NCBI GenBank assembly: GCA_937871685.1
Contig: CALMOL010000128.1
Span: 1-40,593 of the forward strand
Source: an uncultured Verrucomicrobiota bacterium
GTDB taxonomy: Bacteria > Verrucomicrobiota > Verrucomicrobiia > Chthoniobacterales > SZAS-18
Length of the DNA: 40,593 nucleotides
Direction: 5' to 3'
A model generated the notes under the pieces. The model ran no database searches and was not told where the DNA came from. It saw only the letters and a program-made list of their open reading frames with translations. Each line of letters begins with the position of its first letter. Position 1 is the first letter of the stretch. The position numbers and the translations under genes are program-made. Positions 30,964 to 38,933 of this stretch are shown piece by piece.

Positions 30964-31078
30964 GTGAGAAGTGAAAGGTGAGAAGTGAGAAGTGGGGAAG
31001 CGGGGCTTTTTCTTTGCTCGGGCACGCGCCTCCTGCAGGCCGCGGTTGCTGCCACTTTTCACTTCTCCCTCTCCCTAC
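30964..31078. repeat. Heptamer-arm hairpin 7
   Basis: The left arm reads GTGAGAA, GTGAAAG, GTGAGAA, GTGAGAA, GTGG and the right arm CCACTTTTCACTTCTCCC. Same word as hairpins 6 and 10. It fills the gap between the VOC gene and the upstream peptidase-like gene and touches the latter's stop codon. Confidence 0.82.
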
Positions 31079-31965
31079 TCCCCCTCCGTCTTCTTCAGTG
31101 CCTCGACCTTGAACTGCGTTTCCAAGTCGCTCCGCGAGTTGAAGCGCCCGCCGAAGGCCGAGTTCAGCGCGGAGTCGAACGAGGAGCCGCGCGCGCCCTC
31201 GGCCAGAAACTGCGCGAACTGGTCCGCGCTCTGGGCCTTGAGGTAGGAGACAAGCTTCTGCGCCTCGATGTAGAACGCGAGCACCTCGCGCTCCGCCGTC
31301 GGGTAGGATGTGGCCGAGGCCAGCCGCTCGAGCGGCAGGAAGTCCTCCGCCGTGAGCACCGCGAATCGCGGCTTGGCGCGGTAGCCGCGCGCGCGGTAGA
31401 AGGCCGCGTAGAGCACGCGCGAGATGTGCTCGGCGTAGCCCTCGTTGAGCCACAGGGGGATGCGGTCGCCGAAGAAGCGGTGCAGCACGAGGTGCGCGAC
31501 CTCGTGGCCGAGCGAGGCGCCCTGAAACTTGTCGCCTTCGCGCTTCACGAAGAGCTCGTTGCCCACGTAGGCGCCGCCGGTCCACGGGTCGAGCTTCACG
31601 GCGCGGCGGAAGGCGTCCCAGTCGCCTGGCCCGTCGAAAATGAAGATGCGCGCCTTGCCGGAGCCGCGCTCGCCGGCCTTGCGGAGGTCGCGCGCGATCA
31701 CGCGGAAGTAGAACTCCGCCTCGATGGCCACCTGCTTGGCCGCGGCCGGGTCGCGGAAGTGGTAGATGAAGTTCTCGGTTTCCGCGTGCTTCCACGCCTC
31801 GCGCCGCACGGCGAGCGCGGCTTGGCCGGGGGCGTTGGGGCTCGGCGAGGAAAGCTCGCCGATCGCCACTTCCTTCAATCCGGCCTCGGCCACGTTCGGC
31901 GCCGGCTCCTGGGCGGGCGAGGCGGTCGCGGCGAGGAGCGCGAGGAGCACGGCGGGAAGACGCAT
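31075..31965 (-). CDS. Secreted peptidase-MA-like (gluzincin) protein
   Basis: A 296-residue protein with a signal peptide MRLPAVLLALLAATASPAQ. Residues ~60-140 form the substrate-binding region (TENFIYHFRDPAAAKQVAIE). The metal site is HEVAH at 154-158 with the third ligand in LWLNEGYAEHIS, Glu175, the gluzincin arrangement. The C-terminal ~70 residues are helical. Peptidase-MA-like proteins are often annotated as DUF1570 or related; substrates are mostly unknown and activity is not proven. ATG 31965 is preferred over 31974 because it gives the cleaner signal peptide. Confidence 0.82.
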   Translation of the reverse strand: MRLPAVLLALLAATASPAQEPAPNVAEAGLKEVAIGELSSPSPNAPGQAALAVRREAWKHAETENFIYHFRDPAAAKQVAIEAEFYFRVIARDLRKAGERGSGKARIFIFDGPGDWDAFRRAVKLDPWTGGAYVGNELFVKREGDKFQGASLGHEVAHLVLHRFFGDRIPLWLNEGYAEHISRVLYAAFYRARGYRAKPRFAVLTAEDFLPLERLASATSYPTAEREVLAFYIEAQKLVSYLKAQSADQFAQFLAEGARGSSFDSALNSAFGGRFNSRSDLETQFKVEALKKTEGE

Positions 31966-32033
31966 GGCGGCCACCCATTGGAGGCGGGGGCGCCGCCTTC
32001 CGCAAGCCGCGATCCCCGCGCCGAGGCGCCGCG

Positions 32034-32163
32034 TTTTGGAGTGCGGTGGCTGCCACCCCTCTCAACACGGCAACGCTGAGGGCCGAGGTCGCGGACTATT
32101 TTCGGTCGGGCCGATTTGGTGGCAGCGCGTGTTGAAAGCGGTGGCAAGCCACCGCACTCCAAA
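32034..32163. repeat. Dispersed palindromic repeat A, copy 3
   Basis: Ends TTTTGGAGTGCGGTGGC and GCCACCGCACTCCAAA match the copies at 10266 and 15995. The interior is longer and less regular, with CTCAACACG and CGTGTTGA paired. It lies between xseA and the upstream region of the peptidase-like gene. Confidence 0.78.
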
Positions 32164-32231
32164 GCGCGCCTGGCCTTCCGCAAACCGGTCGAGGAGATGC
32201 GAGGCTGGGGCAGCCCCCGTGGTTCTCCTTG

Positions 32232-33593
32232 TCATTCCTTCCCCGTCGCCACCGAGCGCGCCTCGCCGTCCGCGAAGTGCGTGACCAGGATCATGCCCGC
32301 GCGCACCTCGGCCACGCCGCGCACGGGTTCGCCGGCGGCGTCGGTGGTGAAGGTCCAGCCACGATCCAGCGTGGCGCGCGGGCCGAGCACGCGCAGGAGG
32401 TCATCGGCCCGGCGCAGCGCCGCGCGCGCGTCGGACAGGCGTTGGGCGGGTCGCGTGCGAAGGCGCTCCCGGAGGGAGTCGAGCGCGTGCCGCGCCGCCT
32501 CCAGCCGCGCCGCCAGCGTGTGCGGCTGCACCGCGGCGGACAAGCGTGCGAGGCGCTGCGCCTCCGCGTCAAGCCGCGCGCGCACGCCCCGGTGAAGCTC
32601 CTCGGCCAGGCCATCGAGCCGCTGCTGCTCCTCCTCCAGCCGACGGCGCGGCGCGCGGTGCAGCTCGCCGCGGCCAAGGTATTCCAACTGGTCGCGCGCG
32701 CGCTCCACCCAATCGCGGAGCGCGCGGCGAAGGAAATCGCTCTGTGCCCGGAGCCGGGCGAGCAGCTCGGCGGCATCCGGCGCGATCAGCTCGGCCGCGG
32801 CGCTGGGCGTGGGCGCGCGCAAGTCGGCGGCGAAGTCGCAGATGGTGAAATCAATCTCGTGCCCCACGGCCGACACGACCGGCAGCGCGCTCGCAGCCAC
32901 GGCACGCGCCACGATCTCCTCGTTGAACTCCCACAGGTCTTCCAGCGAGCCGCCGCCGCGCCCCACCACGATCACGTCCACCGCGAGATCCGCCCGGCCG
33001 GCGGCGCGCCACGCGTTGAAGGATTCCACCGCCGCGGCGATTTCCGCCGCCGCGCCTATTCCCTGCACGCGCACGGGGTGCACCAGCAGGCGCAGGAACG
33101 GCGCGCGGCGGGTGAAGATGTTCAGCATGTCCTGCAGCGCCGCACCGGTGGCCGAGGTGACCAGGCCCACCGCGCGCGGGAAGCGCGGCAAGGGTTTCTT
33201 CCGCGCCGGGTCGAACAACCCCTCCGCGGCGAGCTTTGCCTTGAGCGCGTCGAACCTGGCCTGGAGCGCGCCGCGGCCGCGCGGCTGGGCGAGGCGGACG
33301 TTCATCTGGTATTGCCCGCGCGCCTCATACACGGTGAGCGCGCCATAGAGCTGCACCTGCCGGCCATCGCCGAGGTGCTGTGCGCCGCCGCCGAGCTGGG
33401 CGCCGCGCCACATCACGCAGCCGAGCTGCGCGCGCTCGTCCTTGAGCGTGAAATACAGGTGCCCGGAGGGCTGCGGCCGGAAGTTCGACACTTCCCCCTC
33501 CACCCACACGGAGCCGACGCCCTTTTCCACGGCCGCCCGCACCTCGGCCGTGAGCTGCGAGACGGTGAAGACCTGGGGTTCGGCGCCGGACAT
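32232..33593 (-). CDS. xseA: Exodeoxyribonuclease VII large subunit
   Basis: A 453-residue protein beginning (after MSGAEPQ) VFTVSQLTAEVRAAVEKGVG, which opens the OB-fold DNA-binding domain (SVWVEGEVSNFRPQPSGHLY). The catalytic core shows VGLVTSATGAALQDMLNI, VIVVGRGGGSLEDLWEFNEE and VVSAVGHEIDFTICDFAAD. A long coiled coil follows (about 280-400) and a short C-terminal fold. With the XseB small subunit, not in this window, it degrades single-stranded DNA. ATG 33593 matches the usual N-terminus. Confidence 0.95.
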   Translation of the reverse strand: MSGAEPQVFTVSQLTAEVRAAVEKGVGSVWVEGEVSNFRPQPSGHLYFTLKDERAQLGCVMWRGAQLGGGAQHLGDGRQVQLYGALTVYEARGQYQMNVRLAQPRGRGALQARFDALKAKLAAEGLFDPARKKPLPRFPRAVGLVTSATGAALQDMLNIFTRRAPFLRLLVHPVRVQGIGAAAEIAAAVESFNAWRAAGRADLAVDVIVVGRGGGSLEDLWEFNEEIVARAVAASALPVVSAVGHEIDFTICDFAADLRAPTPSAAAELIAPDAAELLARLRAQSDFLRRALRDWVERARDQLEYLGRGELHRAPRRRLEEEQQRLDGLAEELHRGVRARLDAEAQRLARLSAAVQPHTLAARLEAARHALDSLRERLRTRPAQRLSDARAALRRADDLLRVLGPRATLDRGWTFTTDAAGEPVRGVAEVRAGMILVTHFADGEARSVATGKE

Positions 33594-33601
33594 TGACTGA
33601 G

Positions 33602-33734
33602 GTGAATCGTGAATGGTGAGTAGTGAATCGTGGCCACCGACCGTTTGCATCGCGCCAGCGTGGCTTGACCCCCACGATTGCCCCATTCACCCTGGCTGTC
33701 TCGCCTCGCTCGGCTCACCATTCACGATTCACCG
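33602..33734. repeat. Heptamer-arm hairpin 8 with shared core
   Basis: The left arm is GAATCGT, GAATGGT, GAGTAGT, GAATCGT, GG; the right arm ends CACCATTCACGATTCACC. The interior CACCCTGGCTGTCTCGCC is also found, inverted and slightly diverged, at 34880-34935. It lies between hemW and xseA, both on the minus strand. Confidence 0.8.
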
Positions 33735-33755
33735 CTTCGGCTGCTCACCGACGTT

Positions 33756-34862
33756 TTATATGAATTCGGCCCCCACCGCATCGGCCACCAGGCGGCCGCG
33801 GCGCGTGAGGGCCACGCGGCCGGCGGGGAGCGGGGCCAGCAGGCCCTCGGCGAGCAGGGACGCCACGCGGCCGGACCACGGCGCGAGGTCGGCAAGGGCC
33901 ACGCCGTCGCTCGTGCGCAGGCCGAAGACCACGGCTTCGCGGTGGCGCACCTCGGGTGGGGTCGGCTCGGAGAAGTCCTCGGCGCTTTGGCCGGCCAGGA
34001 TGCGCGCGGTGTAGGCGGCGGTGTCGCGGACGCTGGACCAGCGCCGGCCGCCGACGGTCGAAAAGGCGCTCGGGCCGAGGCCGAGGTAATCGGCGCCGCG
34101 CCAGTAGGCGCCATTGTGCGCGCAGCGGCGGCCGGGACGGGCGAAGTTCGAGATCTCGTAGGGCTCGTAGCCGGCGGCGGCGAGGAGGTCGGCCGTCTCC
34201 TCGAAGAAGCCGGCGTCGTCATCGGCGTCCTGCGTGTATTCGCCGGTGGAGAAGCGCCGAAAGAACTCGGTGTCTTCCTCGTAGGTGAGGTTGTAGGCGG
34301 AGATGTGGTCGGGGGCGAGCGCGATGGTCTCGCGTAACGAGTCGCGCCAGATTTCGCGCGTCTGGCCGGGCACGGCGAAGATGAGATCGAGGTTGACGTT
34401 GTCGAAGCCCGCCCCGCGCAGGATCGCGTAGGAGCGCCGCGCCTGGTCGGCGGAATGCACGCGGCCGAGCGTGCGCAAGATGGCCGGGTCCCACGATTGC
34501 ACGCCCATCGAGATTCGGTTCACGCCGAGATCGCGGAGGAGCCGTGCCTTCTCCAGCGAGACGGTGGCCGGGTTCATCTCAAAGGTCCATTCCGCCAGCG
34601 CCGAGAGGTCCAGCCGCGCGCGGAGGCCGCCGAGGAGATATTCGAGCTGCGAGGGCGAGAGCGCCGAGGGCGTGCCGCCGCCGAAGAAAATCGTCTCGGG
34701 CCGAAGCGCGGGGCCGGTCGCCTGGCGCTGGTCCAGCTCGGCGAGGACGGCGTCGAGGAAAGGCCGCGTCTTGTTTCGGTCGCTCGCCTCCTTGTAGAAG
34801 GAACAATACGGGCACACCTTCGGACAGAAGGGGACGTGGACGTAAAGGTGCGGGACGGGCAA
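33756..34862 (-). CDS. hemW: Radical-SAM heme chaperone HemW-like
   Basis: A 368-residue radical-SAM protein with the 4Fe-4S cluster motif CPKVCPYC (Cys13, 17, 20), a GGG motif in IFFGGGTPSALSPSQLE, and HemW-type segments such as RISMGVQSWDPAIL and NLDLIFAVPGQT. The C-terminal HemW domain includes YEISNFARPGRRCAHN. HemW delivers heme to enzymes and was long misnamed oxygen-independent coproporphyrinogen oxidase. No ATG precedes PHLYVHVPF; TTG 34862 is the nearest possible start, and a GTGAGAAGTGA word lies just upstream. Divergent from the squalene synthase-like gene. Confidence 0.9.
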   Translation of the reverse strand: MPVPHLYVHVPFCPKVCPYCSFYKEASDRNKTRPFLDAVLAELDQRQATGPALRPETIFFGGGTPSALSPSQLEYLLGGLRARLDLSALAEWTFEMNPATVSLEKARLLRDLGVNRISMGVQSWDPAILRTLGRVHSADQARRSYAILRGAGFDNVNLDLIFAVPGQTREIWRDSLRETIALAPDHISAYNLTYEEDTEFFRRFSTGEYTQDADDDAGFFEETADLLAAAGYEPYEISNFARPGRRCAHNGAYWRGADYLGLGPSAFSTVGGRRWSSVRDTAAYTARILAGQSAEDFSEPTPPEVRHREAVVFGLRTSDGVALADLAPWSGRVASLLAEGLLAPLPAGRVALTRRGRLVADAVGAEFI

Positions 34863-34874
34863 GCGGACGAAGGA

Positions 34875-34935
34875 CGTGAGAAGTGAACCGAGCGAAGCGA
34901 GATAGCCAGGGTGCCGGGGGCAAAAGTGGGTCAGG
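34875..34935. repeat. Half hairpin with core shared with hairpin 8
   Basis: GTGAGAAGTGAACC is followed by GAGCGAAGCGAGATAGCC and AGGGTG..GGGGCAA..GTGGGTCA. The latter resembles, on the opposite strand, the interior at 33665-33730. The second heptamer arm is not evident here. Confidence 0.6.
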
Positions 34936-35043
34936 CGGGCGGGCGGCCTTTGATTCTGTCGTCGCTGATTCATCGTCTCGTGCGTTTCGATCCGCCCGAT
35001 TGTTCGCCATGGTTGGACAAGGCGGCGTGCGCAGGTTGAATGG

Positions 35044-36603
35044 GTGTTCCCGATGCCTCCTGACGCAGCCGCCGACTCGCCCGATCCTTCTCCCGAGCTG
35101 GCCAACGCGCCCGCGCACCCCGGATCGGAAGGTTCGGAAGGTGGGGGCCGCCGCCGGCGCGGGGGTCGCGGCCGGCGGCGGGAAGGCGGGCCGCTCATCC
35201 CGCCGGGCGAGCAAGTTTCCCGCTCGGAGCCCGTGGAATGGCGGCCGGGCCAGGGACGCGCGGAACGGCCTGGCGGTGGAGAAGCGCCGGCCGCAGACCA
35301 GCCCCGGCCCCCGCGCCGGGAGCGCCCGCCACGCGAGCCGGCTCCGCCGTCCGACGAGAGAGCGCGCCCAGAGGTGACATCGAATAGGACGGATGGGACA
35401 CATAGGTCCCATGGGTCGTCTAAGTCCCATCCGCCTGCGGAACGTCCCCCGCGTGACCGGGGCGAGCGTGCCGCCAAGCCTTCCCGCGAGCGCGGCGGCC
35501 GCGCCCCGCGGTCCGACCGCGGGCCGGAAGAGCCCCGCGCCACCGTGCCCATCCCGAAGATGGACTACGCCAAGGAGCTCGGCGGTGACCTCCTCGCCGG
35601 CGTTTCGCGCTCCTTTAATCTGACGATCCAGCTCTTGCCCGAGCCGGTCCGCGCGCCGGTGAGCCTCGGTTACCTCCTCGCGCGTTTGCTCGACACGATC
35701 GCGGACGCCGCCGAGGCCGCGCCTGCCGCCGTGCGCCGCGAGCGCCTGCGCGACTTCGTCGTGATGCTCAAGCACGGCCCCGACGCCGAGGCGCTCGCCG
35801 CGCTGCGCAAGGACATCACGCAGCGCCTGCCCGAGGGCGACGAAAAGCGCCTGCTCGGCCAAGCCCTGCCGCTGCTCGGCTGGCTCGCCTCCATGCCGGC
35901 GGGCGACCGCTCCGACCTTGCGCGCGTGCTGCTGCGCATCGGCCACGGCCAGGAGCTGGACCTCATCCGCTTCGGCGACGGCACCCGCGCCGAGGATCCC
36001 GCCCAGCGCGGGGCCAAGGCTCTCGCCACCGCGCGCGAACTGGAGGATTACACGTATTTCGTGGCCGGTGGCGTGGGGGAGTTTTGGACCCGCGTGTGCG
36101 CGCGCCACCTCGGCGAGGATTTCGCGGAGTTGCCCGTCGCCGAGATGCTGCGCCTTGGCCGCCACTACGGCAAAGGCCTCCAGGTCATCAACGTGCTGCG
36201 CGACCTCCGCGCGGACCTCGAAAACGGCCGGAGCTACCTGCCGCTGGAGGAACTGCAGCCCCTCGGCCTCGCGCCGGGCGACCTCCTCTCGCACCCCCGC
36301 GAGGCGCTGGCGGTGATCGACCGCTGGCGCGAGCGCGCCGTGGCCTTGCTTGACGACGGATGGCGCTACGTGGGCGCCATCAAGGAATGGCCGCTGCGCT
36401 ACGCGTGCGCGCTGCCGATCCTCATCGGCCTGGAAACGCTCGGCCTCGTCGTCGAGCAGAACCCGCTGGAGCAGGCTGGTCCCGTGAAGCTTCCGCGCTC
36501 CAAGACGATGGCCACGCTCTTCAAGGCCAAGCTCGGCCGCCTCGCCCAGGCATGGCTCAACGGCATGTATGCCCGTCGCCGGAAGAAGGCCGCGGGCGGG
36601 TGA
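35044..36603 (+). CDS. Squalene/phytoene synthase-family protein with long N-terminal extension
   Basis: The catalytic domain begins about residue 173 (MDYAKELGGDLLAGVSRSFN). It has the first aspartate motif DTIAD (about 217-221), the central YTYFVAGGVGEFWTRV and the second aspartate motif in NVLRDLRADLENGRSYLP. These match squalene synthases, which couple two farnesyl diphosphates. The first ~172 residues are Arg/Pro/Gly-rich and disordered-looking (GGGRRRRGGRGRRREGG). An internal ATG at 35560 starts precisely at the domain and may be the true start. A palindromic word repeat at 35380-35434 lies in frame within the extension. Confidence 0.85.
   Translation: MFPMPPDAAADSPDPSPELANAPAHPGSEGSEGGGRRRRGGRGRRREGGPLIPPGEQVSRSEPVEWRPGQGRAERPGGGEAPAADQPRPPRRERPPREPAPPSDERARPEVTSNRTDGTHRSHGSSKSHPPAERPPRDRGERAAKPSRERGGRAPRSDRGPEEPRATVPIPKMDYAKELGGDLLAGVSRSFNLTIQLLPEPVRAPVSLGYLLARLLDTIADAAEAAPAAVRRERLRDFVVMLKHGPDAEALAALRKDITQRLPEGDEKRLLGQALPLLGWLASMPAGDRSDLARVLLRIGHGQELDLIRFGDGTRAEDPAQRGAKALATARELEDYTYFVAGGVGEFWTRVCARHLGEDFAELPVAEMLRLGRHYGKGLQVINVLRDLRADLENGRSYLPLEELQPLGLAPGDLLSHPREALAVIDRWRERAVALLDDGWRYVGAIKEWPLRYACALPILIGLETLGLVVEQNPLEQAGPVKLPRSKTMATLFKAKLGRLAQAWLNGMYARRRKKAAGG
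35380..35434. repeat. Palindromic word repeat inside the squalene synthase reading frame
   Basis: GAATAGGACGGATGGGACAC, then ATAGGTCCCATGGG and TCGTCTAAGTCCCATCCG form a hairpin of GATGGGAC-type words. The same word type occurs in the tcdA-NYN gap at 27985-28040. It falls in frame in the N-terminal extension. Confidence 0.65.
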
Positions 36604-36654
36604 AGCGTGCCGGCTTTCCGCTTTTCCTCGCCGGCCACGATGCCAAGTTAGGGC

Positions 36655-37227
36655 ATGAGCAAGCGCGCGGAACTACTGCCGGCGATGCCCCTGCACCGCT
36701 TCACGGTGAAGGACTACCTGCGCATGGGTGAGACGGGCATCCTGGACGAGGACGACCGCGTCGAACTCATTGACGGCCAGATCATCGCCATGTCCCCCAT
36801 CGGTTTCCGACACGCCAAGATGGTGAATCGCCTCACTCGTATCCTCGTGCGCTTGGCCGGCGACGAGGCGGAGGTTTCGCCGCAGAATCCGGTCGAACTC
36901 GACCGCTATGGGATGCCGCAGCCGGACTTGGCGCTCATCTCGGCGGAATGCACCGCGCACGCGCGCCCAAAAGACACGCACTTGGTAATCGAGGTATCCG
37001 ATTCCACGCTGAACTTCGACCTCAAGGTCAAGGCACAGCACTACGCCCGCACCGGCATCCGAGAATATTGGGTCGTGGACGTGGACAACGAGGTGCTTTG
37101 GATTCACCGCAGCCCGCGCCGCAATGGCACCTACGCGAGCGTCGTGGCGCTCGAAGCGAATGAGACGGTGATCTGCGAATCACTCCCCGCGGTGCGTATC
37201 ACGCGGGCCGACTTGGGGTGGAAGTAA
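36655..37227 (+). CDS. Uma2-family (DUF820) endonuclease-like protein
   Basis: A 190-residue PD-(D/E)XK-fold protein from ATG 36655. Typical Uma2 features in order: FTVKDYLRMGETGILDEDDR, VELIDGQIIAMSPIG, the catalytic-type Asp in MPQPDLALIS, HLVIEVSDSTLNFDLKVKAQ with the E-x-S/D and Lys, and YARTGIREYWVVDVD. The family is abundant in cyanobacteria and Planctomycetes/Verrucomicrobia; nuclease activity is predicted from fold, but the role is unknown. Its 3' end is three bases from the convergent cystathionine enzyme gene. Confidence 0.88.
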   Translation: MSKRAELLPAMPLHRFTVKDYLRMGETGILDEDDRVELIDGQIIAMSPIGFRHAKMVNRLTRILVRLAGDEAEVSPQNPVELDRYGMPQPDLALISAECTAHARPKDTHLVIEVSDSTLNFDLKVKAQHYARTGIREYWVVDVDNEVLWIHRSPRRNGTYASVVALEANETVICESLPAVRITRADLGWK

Positions 37228-37230
37228 CCT

Positions 37231-38400
37231 TCAGATCGCCGCCAGCGCGTCGCGCAAGTCGGCGATGAGGTCGTCGCAGTCCTCCACTCCGACGGACAGG
37301 CGGATGAGGTTGTCCGTGACACCGAGGGCATTGCGTTGCTCGACGGGGATGGAGCCGTGGGTCATCAGCGCGGGGTGATTCACGAGGCTCTCGACGCCAC
37401 CGAGGCTTTCAGCGAGCGAGAAGAGGTGCGTGTTCTCAAGGAAGCGCCGCGTGCCGGCGAGGTCGGTCTTCAGCGTCGCGGAGACCATGCCGCCGAAGCC
37501 CTTGGGCATCTGGCGCTTGGCCAGCGCGTGCTGTGGATGATCCGGGAGGCCGGGGAAGTGAACCTTTGCCACCTGCGGTTGCTCGGCGAGCCAGGGGGCG
37601 ATCCGCGCGGCGCTGGCGCAGTGGCGCTCCATGCGCAGCGCGAGGGTTTTGATGCCGCGCAGCGCGAGGAACGAGTCGAAGGGCCCCAGCACGCCGCCGA
37701 TGGCGTTTTGGAGGTAGCCGACGCTCTCGGCCAGCTCGGCGTGGCGCGGGTCCTTCCCCACGATCGCGAGGCCGCCGACCATGTCGGAGTGGCCGTTGAG
37801 ATACTTGGTGGCCGAGTGGATCACCACGTCGAAGCCGAGGTCGAGCGGGCGCTGGAGATACGGCGTCGCGAAGGTGTTGTCGGCCACCGACCACGCACCG
37901 TGCCCGCGCGCGATCTCGGCCACGGCGGCAAGATCGATCAGCTTAAGCATCGGGTTGCTCGGGGTTTCGACCCAGATCATGCGCGTCTCGGGCCGCAGCG
38001 CCTTCTTCACGGCGGAAGGGTCGCTCATGTCGAGGAACGTGAACGAGTGCCCGGCCGAGCGCTTGCGCACGCGCTCGAAGAGGCGGTAGGTGCCGCCGTA
38101 GAGGTCGTCGGACGCGATGACGTGCGAGCCGGCGTCGAGCGCGTCGAGCACGGTGGACATCGCCGCGAGGCCGGAGGCGAACGCGAAGGCGCGCGAGCCG
38201 TTCTCCAGGTCCACGACGCAGCGCTCCAGCGCGGAGCGGGTGGGGTTGATCGAGCGCGCGTAGTCGTAGCCCTTGTGCACGCCGGGCGAGTCCTGCACGT
38301 AGGTGCTCGTGGCGTAGATGGGCGGCATGATCGCGCCCGTGGACGGGTCGGGCGACTGGCCGGCGTGAATAACGCGGGTGGCGAAGGCGTGCGAAGACAT
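37231..38400 (-). CDS. Cystathionine gamma-synthase/gamma-lyase (PLP enzyme)
   Basis: A 389-residue Cys/Met-metabolism PLP enzyme from ATG 38400. Motifs: YDYARSINPTRSALERCV, FASGLAAMSTVLDAL, a DNTFATPYLQRPLDLG segment with the PLP Asp, the PLP lysine in HSATKYLNGHSDMVGG, and SLAESLGGVESLVNHPALMT. The downstream position in a cluster with cystathionine beta-synthase favours a gamma-lyase role, splitting cystathionine to cysteine, but sequence cannot firmly separate synthase from lyase. A Uma2 gene separates the two enzyme genes, with only a 10-bp gap on this side. Confidence 0.92.
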   Translation of the reverse strand: MSSHAFATRVIHAGQSPDPSTGAIMPPIYATSTYVQDSPGVHKGYDYARSINPTRSALERCVVDLENGSRAFAFASGLAAMSTVLDALDAGSHVIASDDLYGGTYRLFERVRKRSAGHSFTFLDMSDPSAVKKALRPETRMIWVETPSNPMLKLIDLAAVAEIARGHGAWSVADNTFATPYLQRPLDLGFDVVIHSATKYLNGHSDMVGGLAIVGKDPRHAELAESVGYLQNAIGGVLGPFDSFLALRGIKTLALRMERHCASAARIAPWLAEQPQVAKVHFPGLPDHPQHALAKRQMPKGFGGMVSATLKTDLAGTRRFLENTHLFSLAESLGGVESLVNHPALMTHGSIPVEQRNALGVTDNLIRLSVGVEDCDDLIADLRDALAAI

Positions 38401-38410
38401 GAGCGGAAGT

Positions 38411-38890
38411 TCAGGCATACACGGCGTCCAGGTCCACCGTCGCACCGGTGCCAGCGTCCGTGACTACGCCGCTGGTGTGCTGTTCCGGGCGGCTGCTGCG
38501 GCTTAGAATCGTCAAGGAGCGAAACTCCGGCGCGAACAGCCACACCGTGTCCACGCCAAGGCGGTGGTAATCCCGCACCTTGCGCGACACCTCGCCGAGC
38601 GTTTGCGAGGGGGACTGGATTTCCACCACGAGCGGCGGAACGCGCGATTCTACCGGAGGCTCGTTGGCCCAATCGCTGGGCTGGAAGGGCAGGAGGCAGA
38701 GGTCTGGGGTCATCTTCCTGATCGTCGGGTCCGGCTGGATCGTCAGCTCTGGACAGACCTCGTAGCGATCCTGCCGGAGAAGCTGCGCGGTGAGCCTTCC
38801 CTGCACGCGGGAGTGATTGACGTTTGGCATGGGCTTTCCTCGCTCCTCCTCGTAGGTGAACTGACGCTCGGCGACGACATCGGTGCTCAT
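38411..38890 (-). CDS. Uma2-family (DUF820) protein inside the transsulfuration cluster
   Basis: A 159-residue protein from ATG 38890. It shows FTYEEERGKPMPNVNHSRVQ at the N-terminus, the catalytic-type Asp in KMTPDLCLLPFQPSDW, VPPLVVEIQSPSQTLGEVSR and YHRLGVDTVWLFAPEFRSL. This is the Uma2 fold, of a different subtype from the one at 36655. It lies between two transsulfuration genes on the same strand, 43 bp after the beta-synthase and 10 bp before the gamma-lyase, so it is probably co-transcribed. A metabolic role is not implied. Confidence 0.85.
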   Translation of the reverse strand: MSTDVVAERQFTYEEERGKPMPNVNHSRVQGRLTAQLLRQDRYEVCPELTIQPDPTIRKMTPDLCLLPFQPSDWANEPPVESRVPPLVVEIQSPSQTLGEVSRKVRDYHRLGVDTVWLFAPEFRSLTILSRSSRPEQHTSGVVTDAGTGATVDLDAVYA

Positions 38891-38933
38891 GATTTCAAAG
38901 GCTACCGCGCCCCCCGGCGCGGGCAAACGCCGC

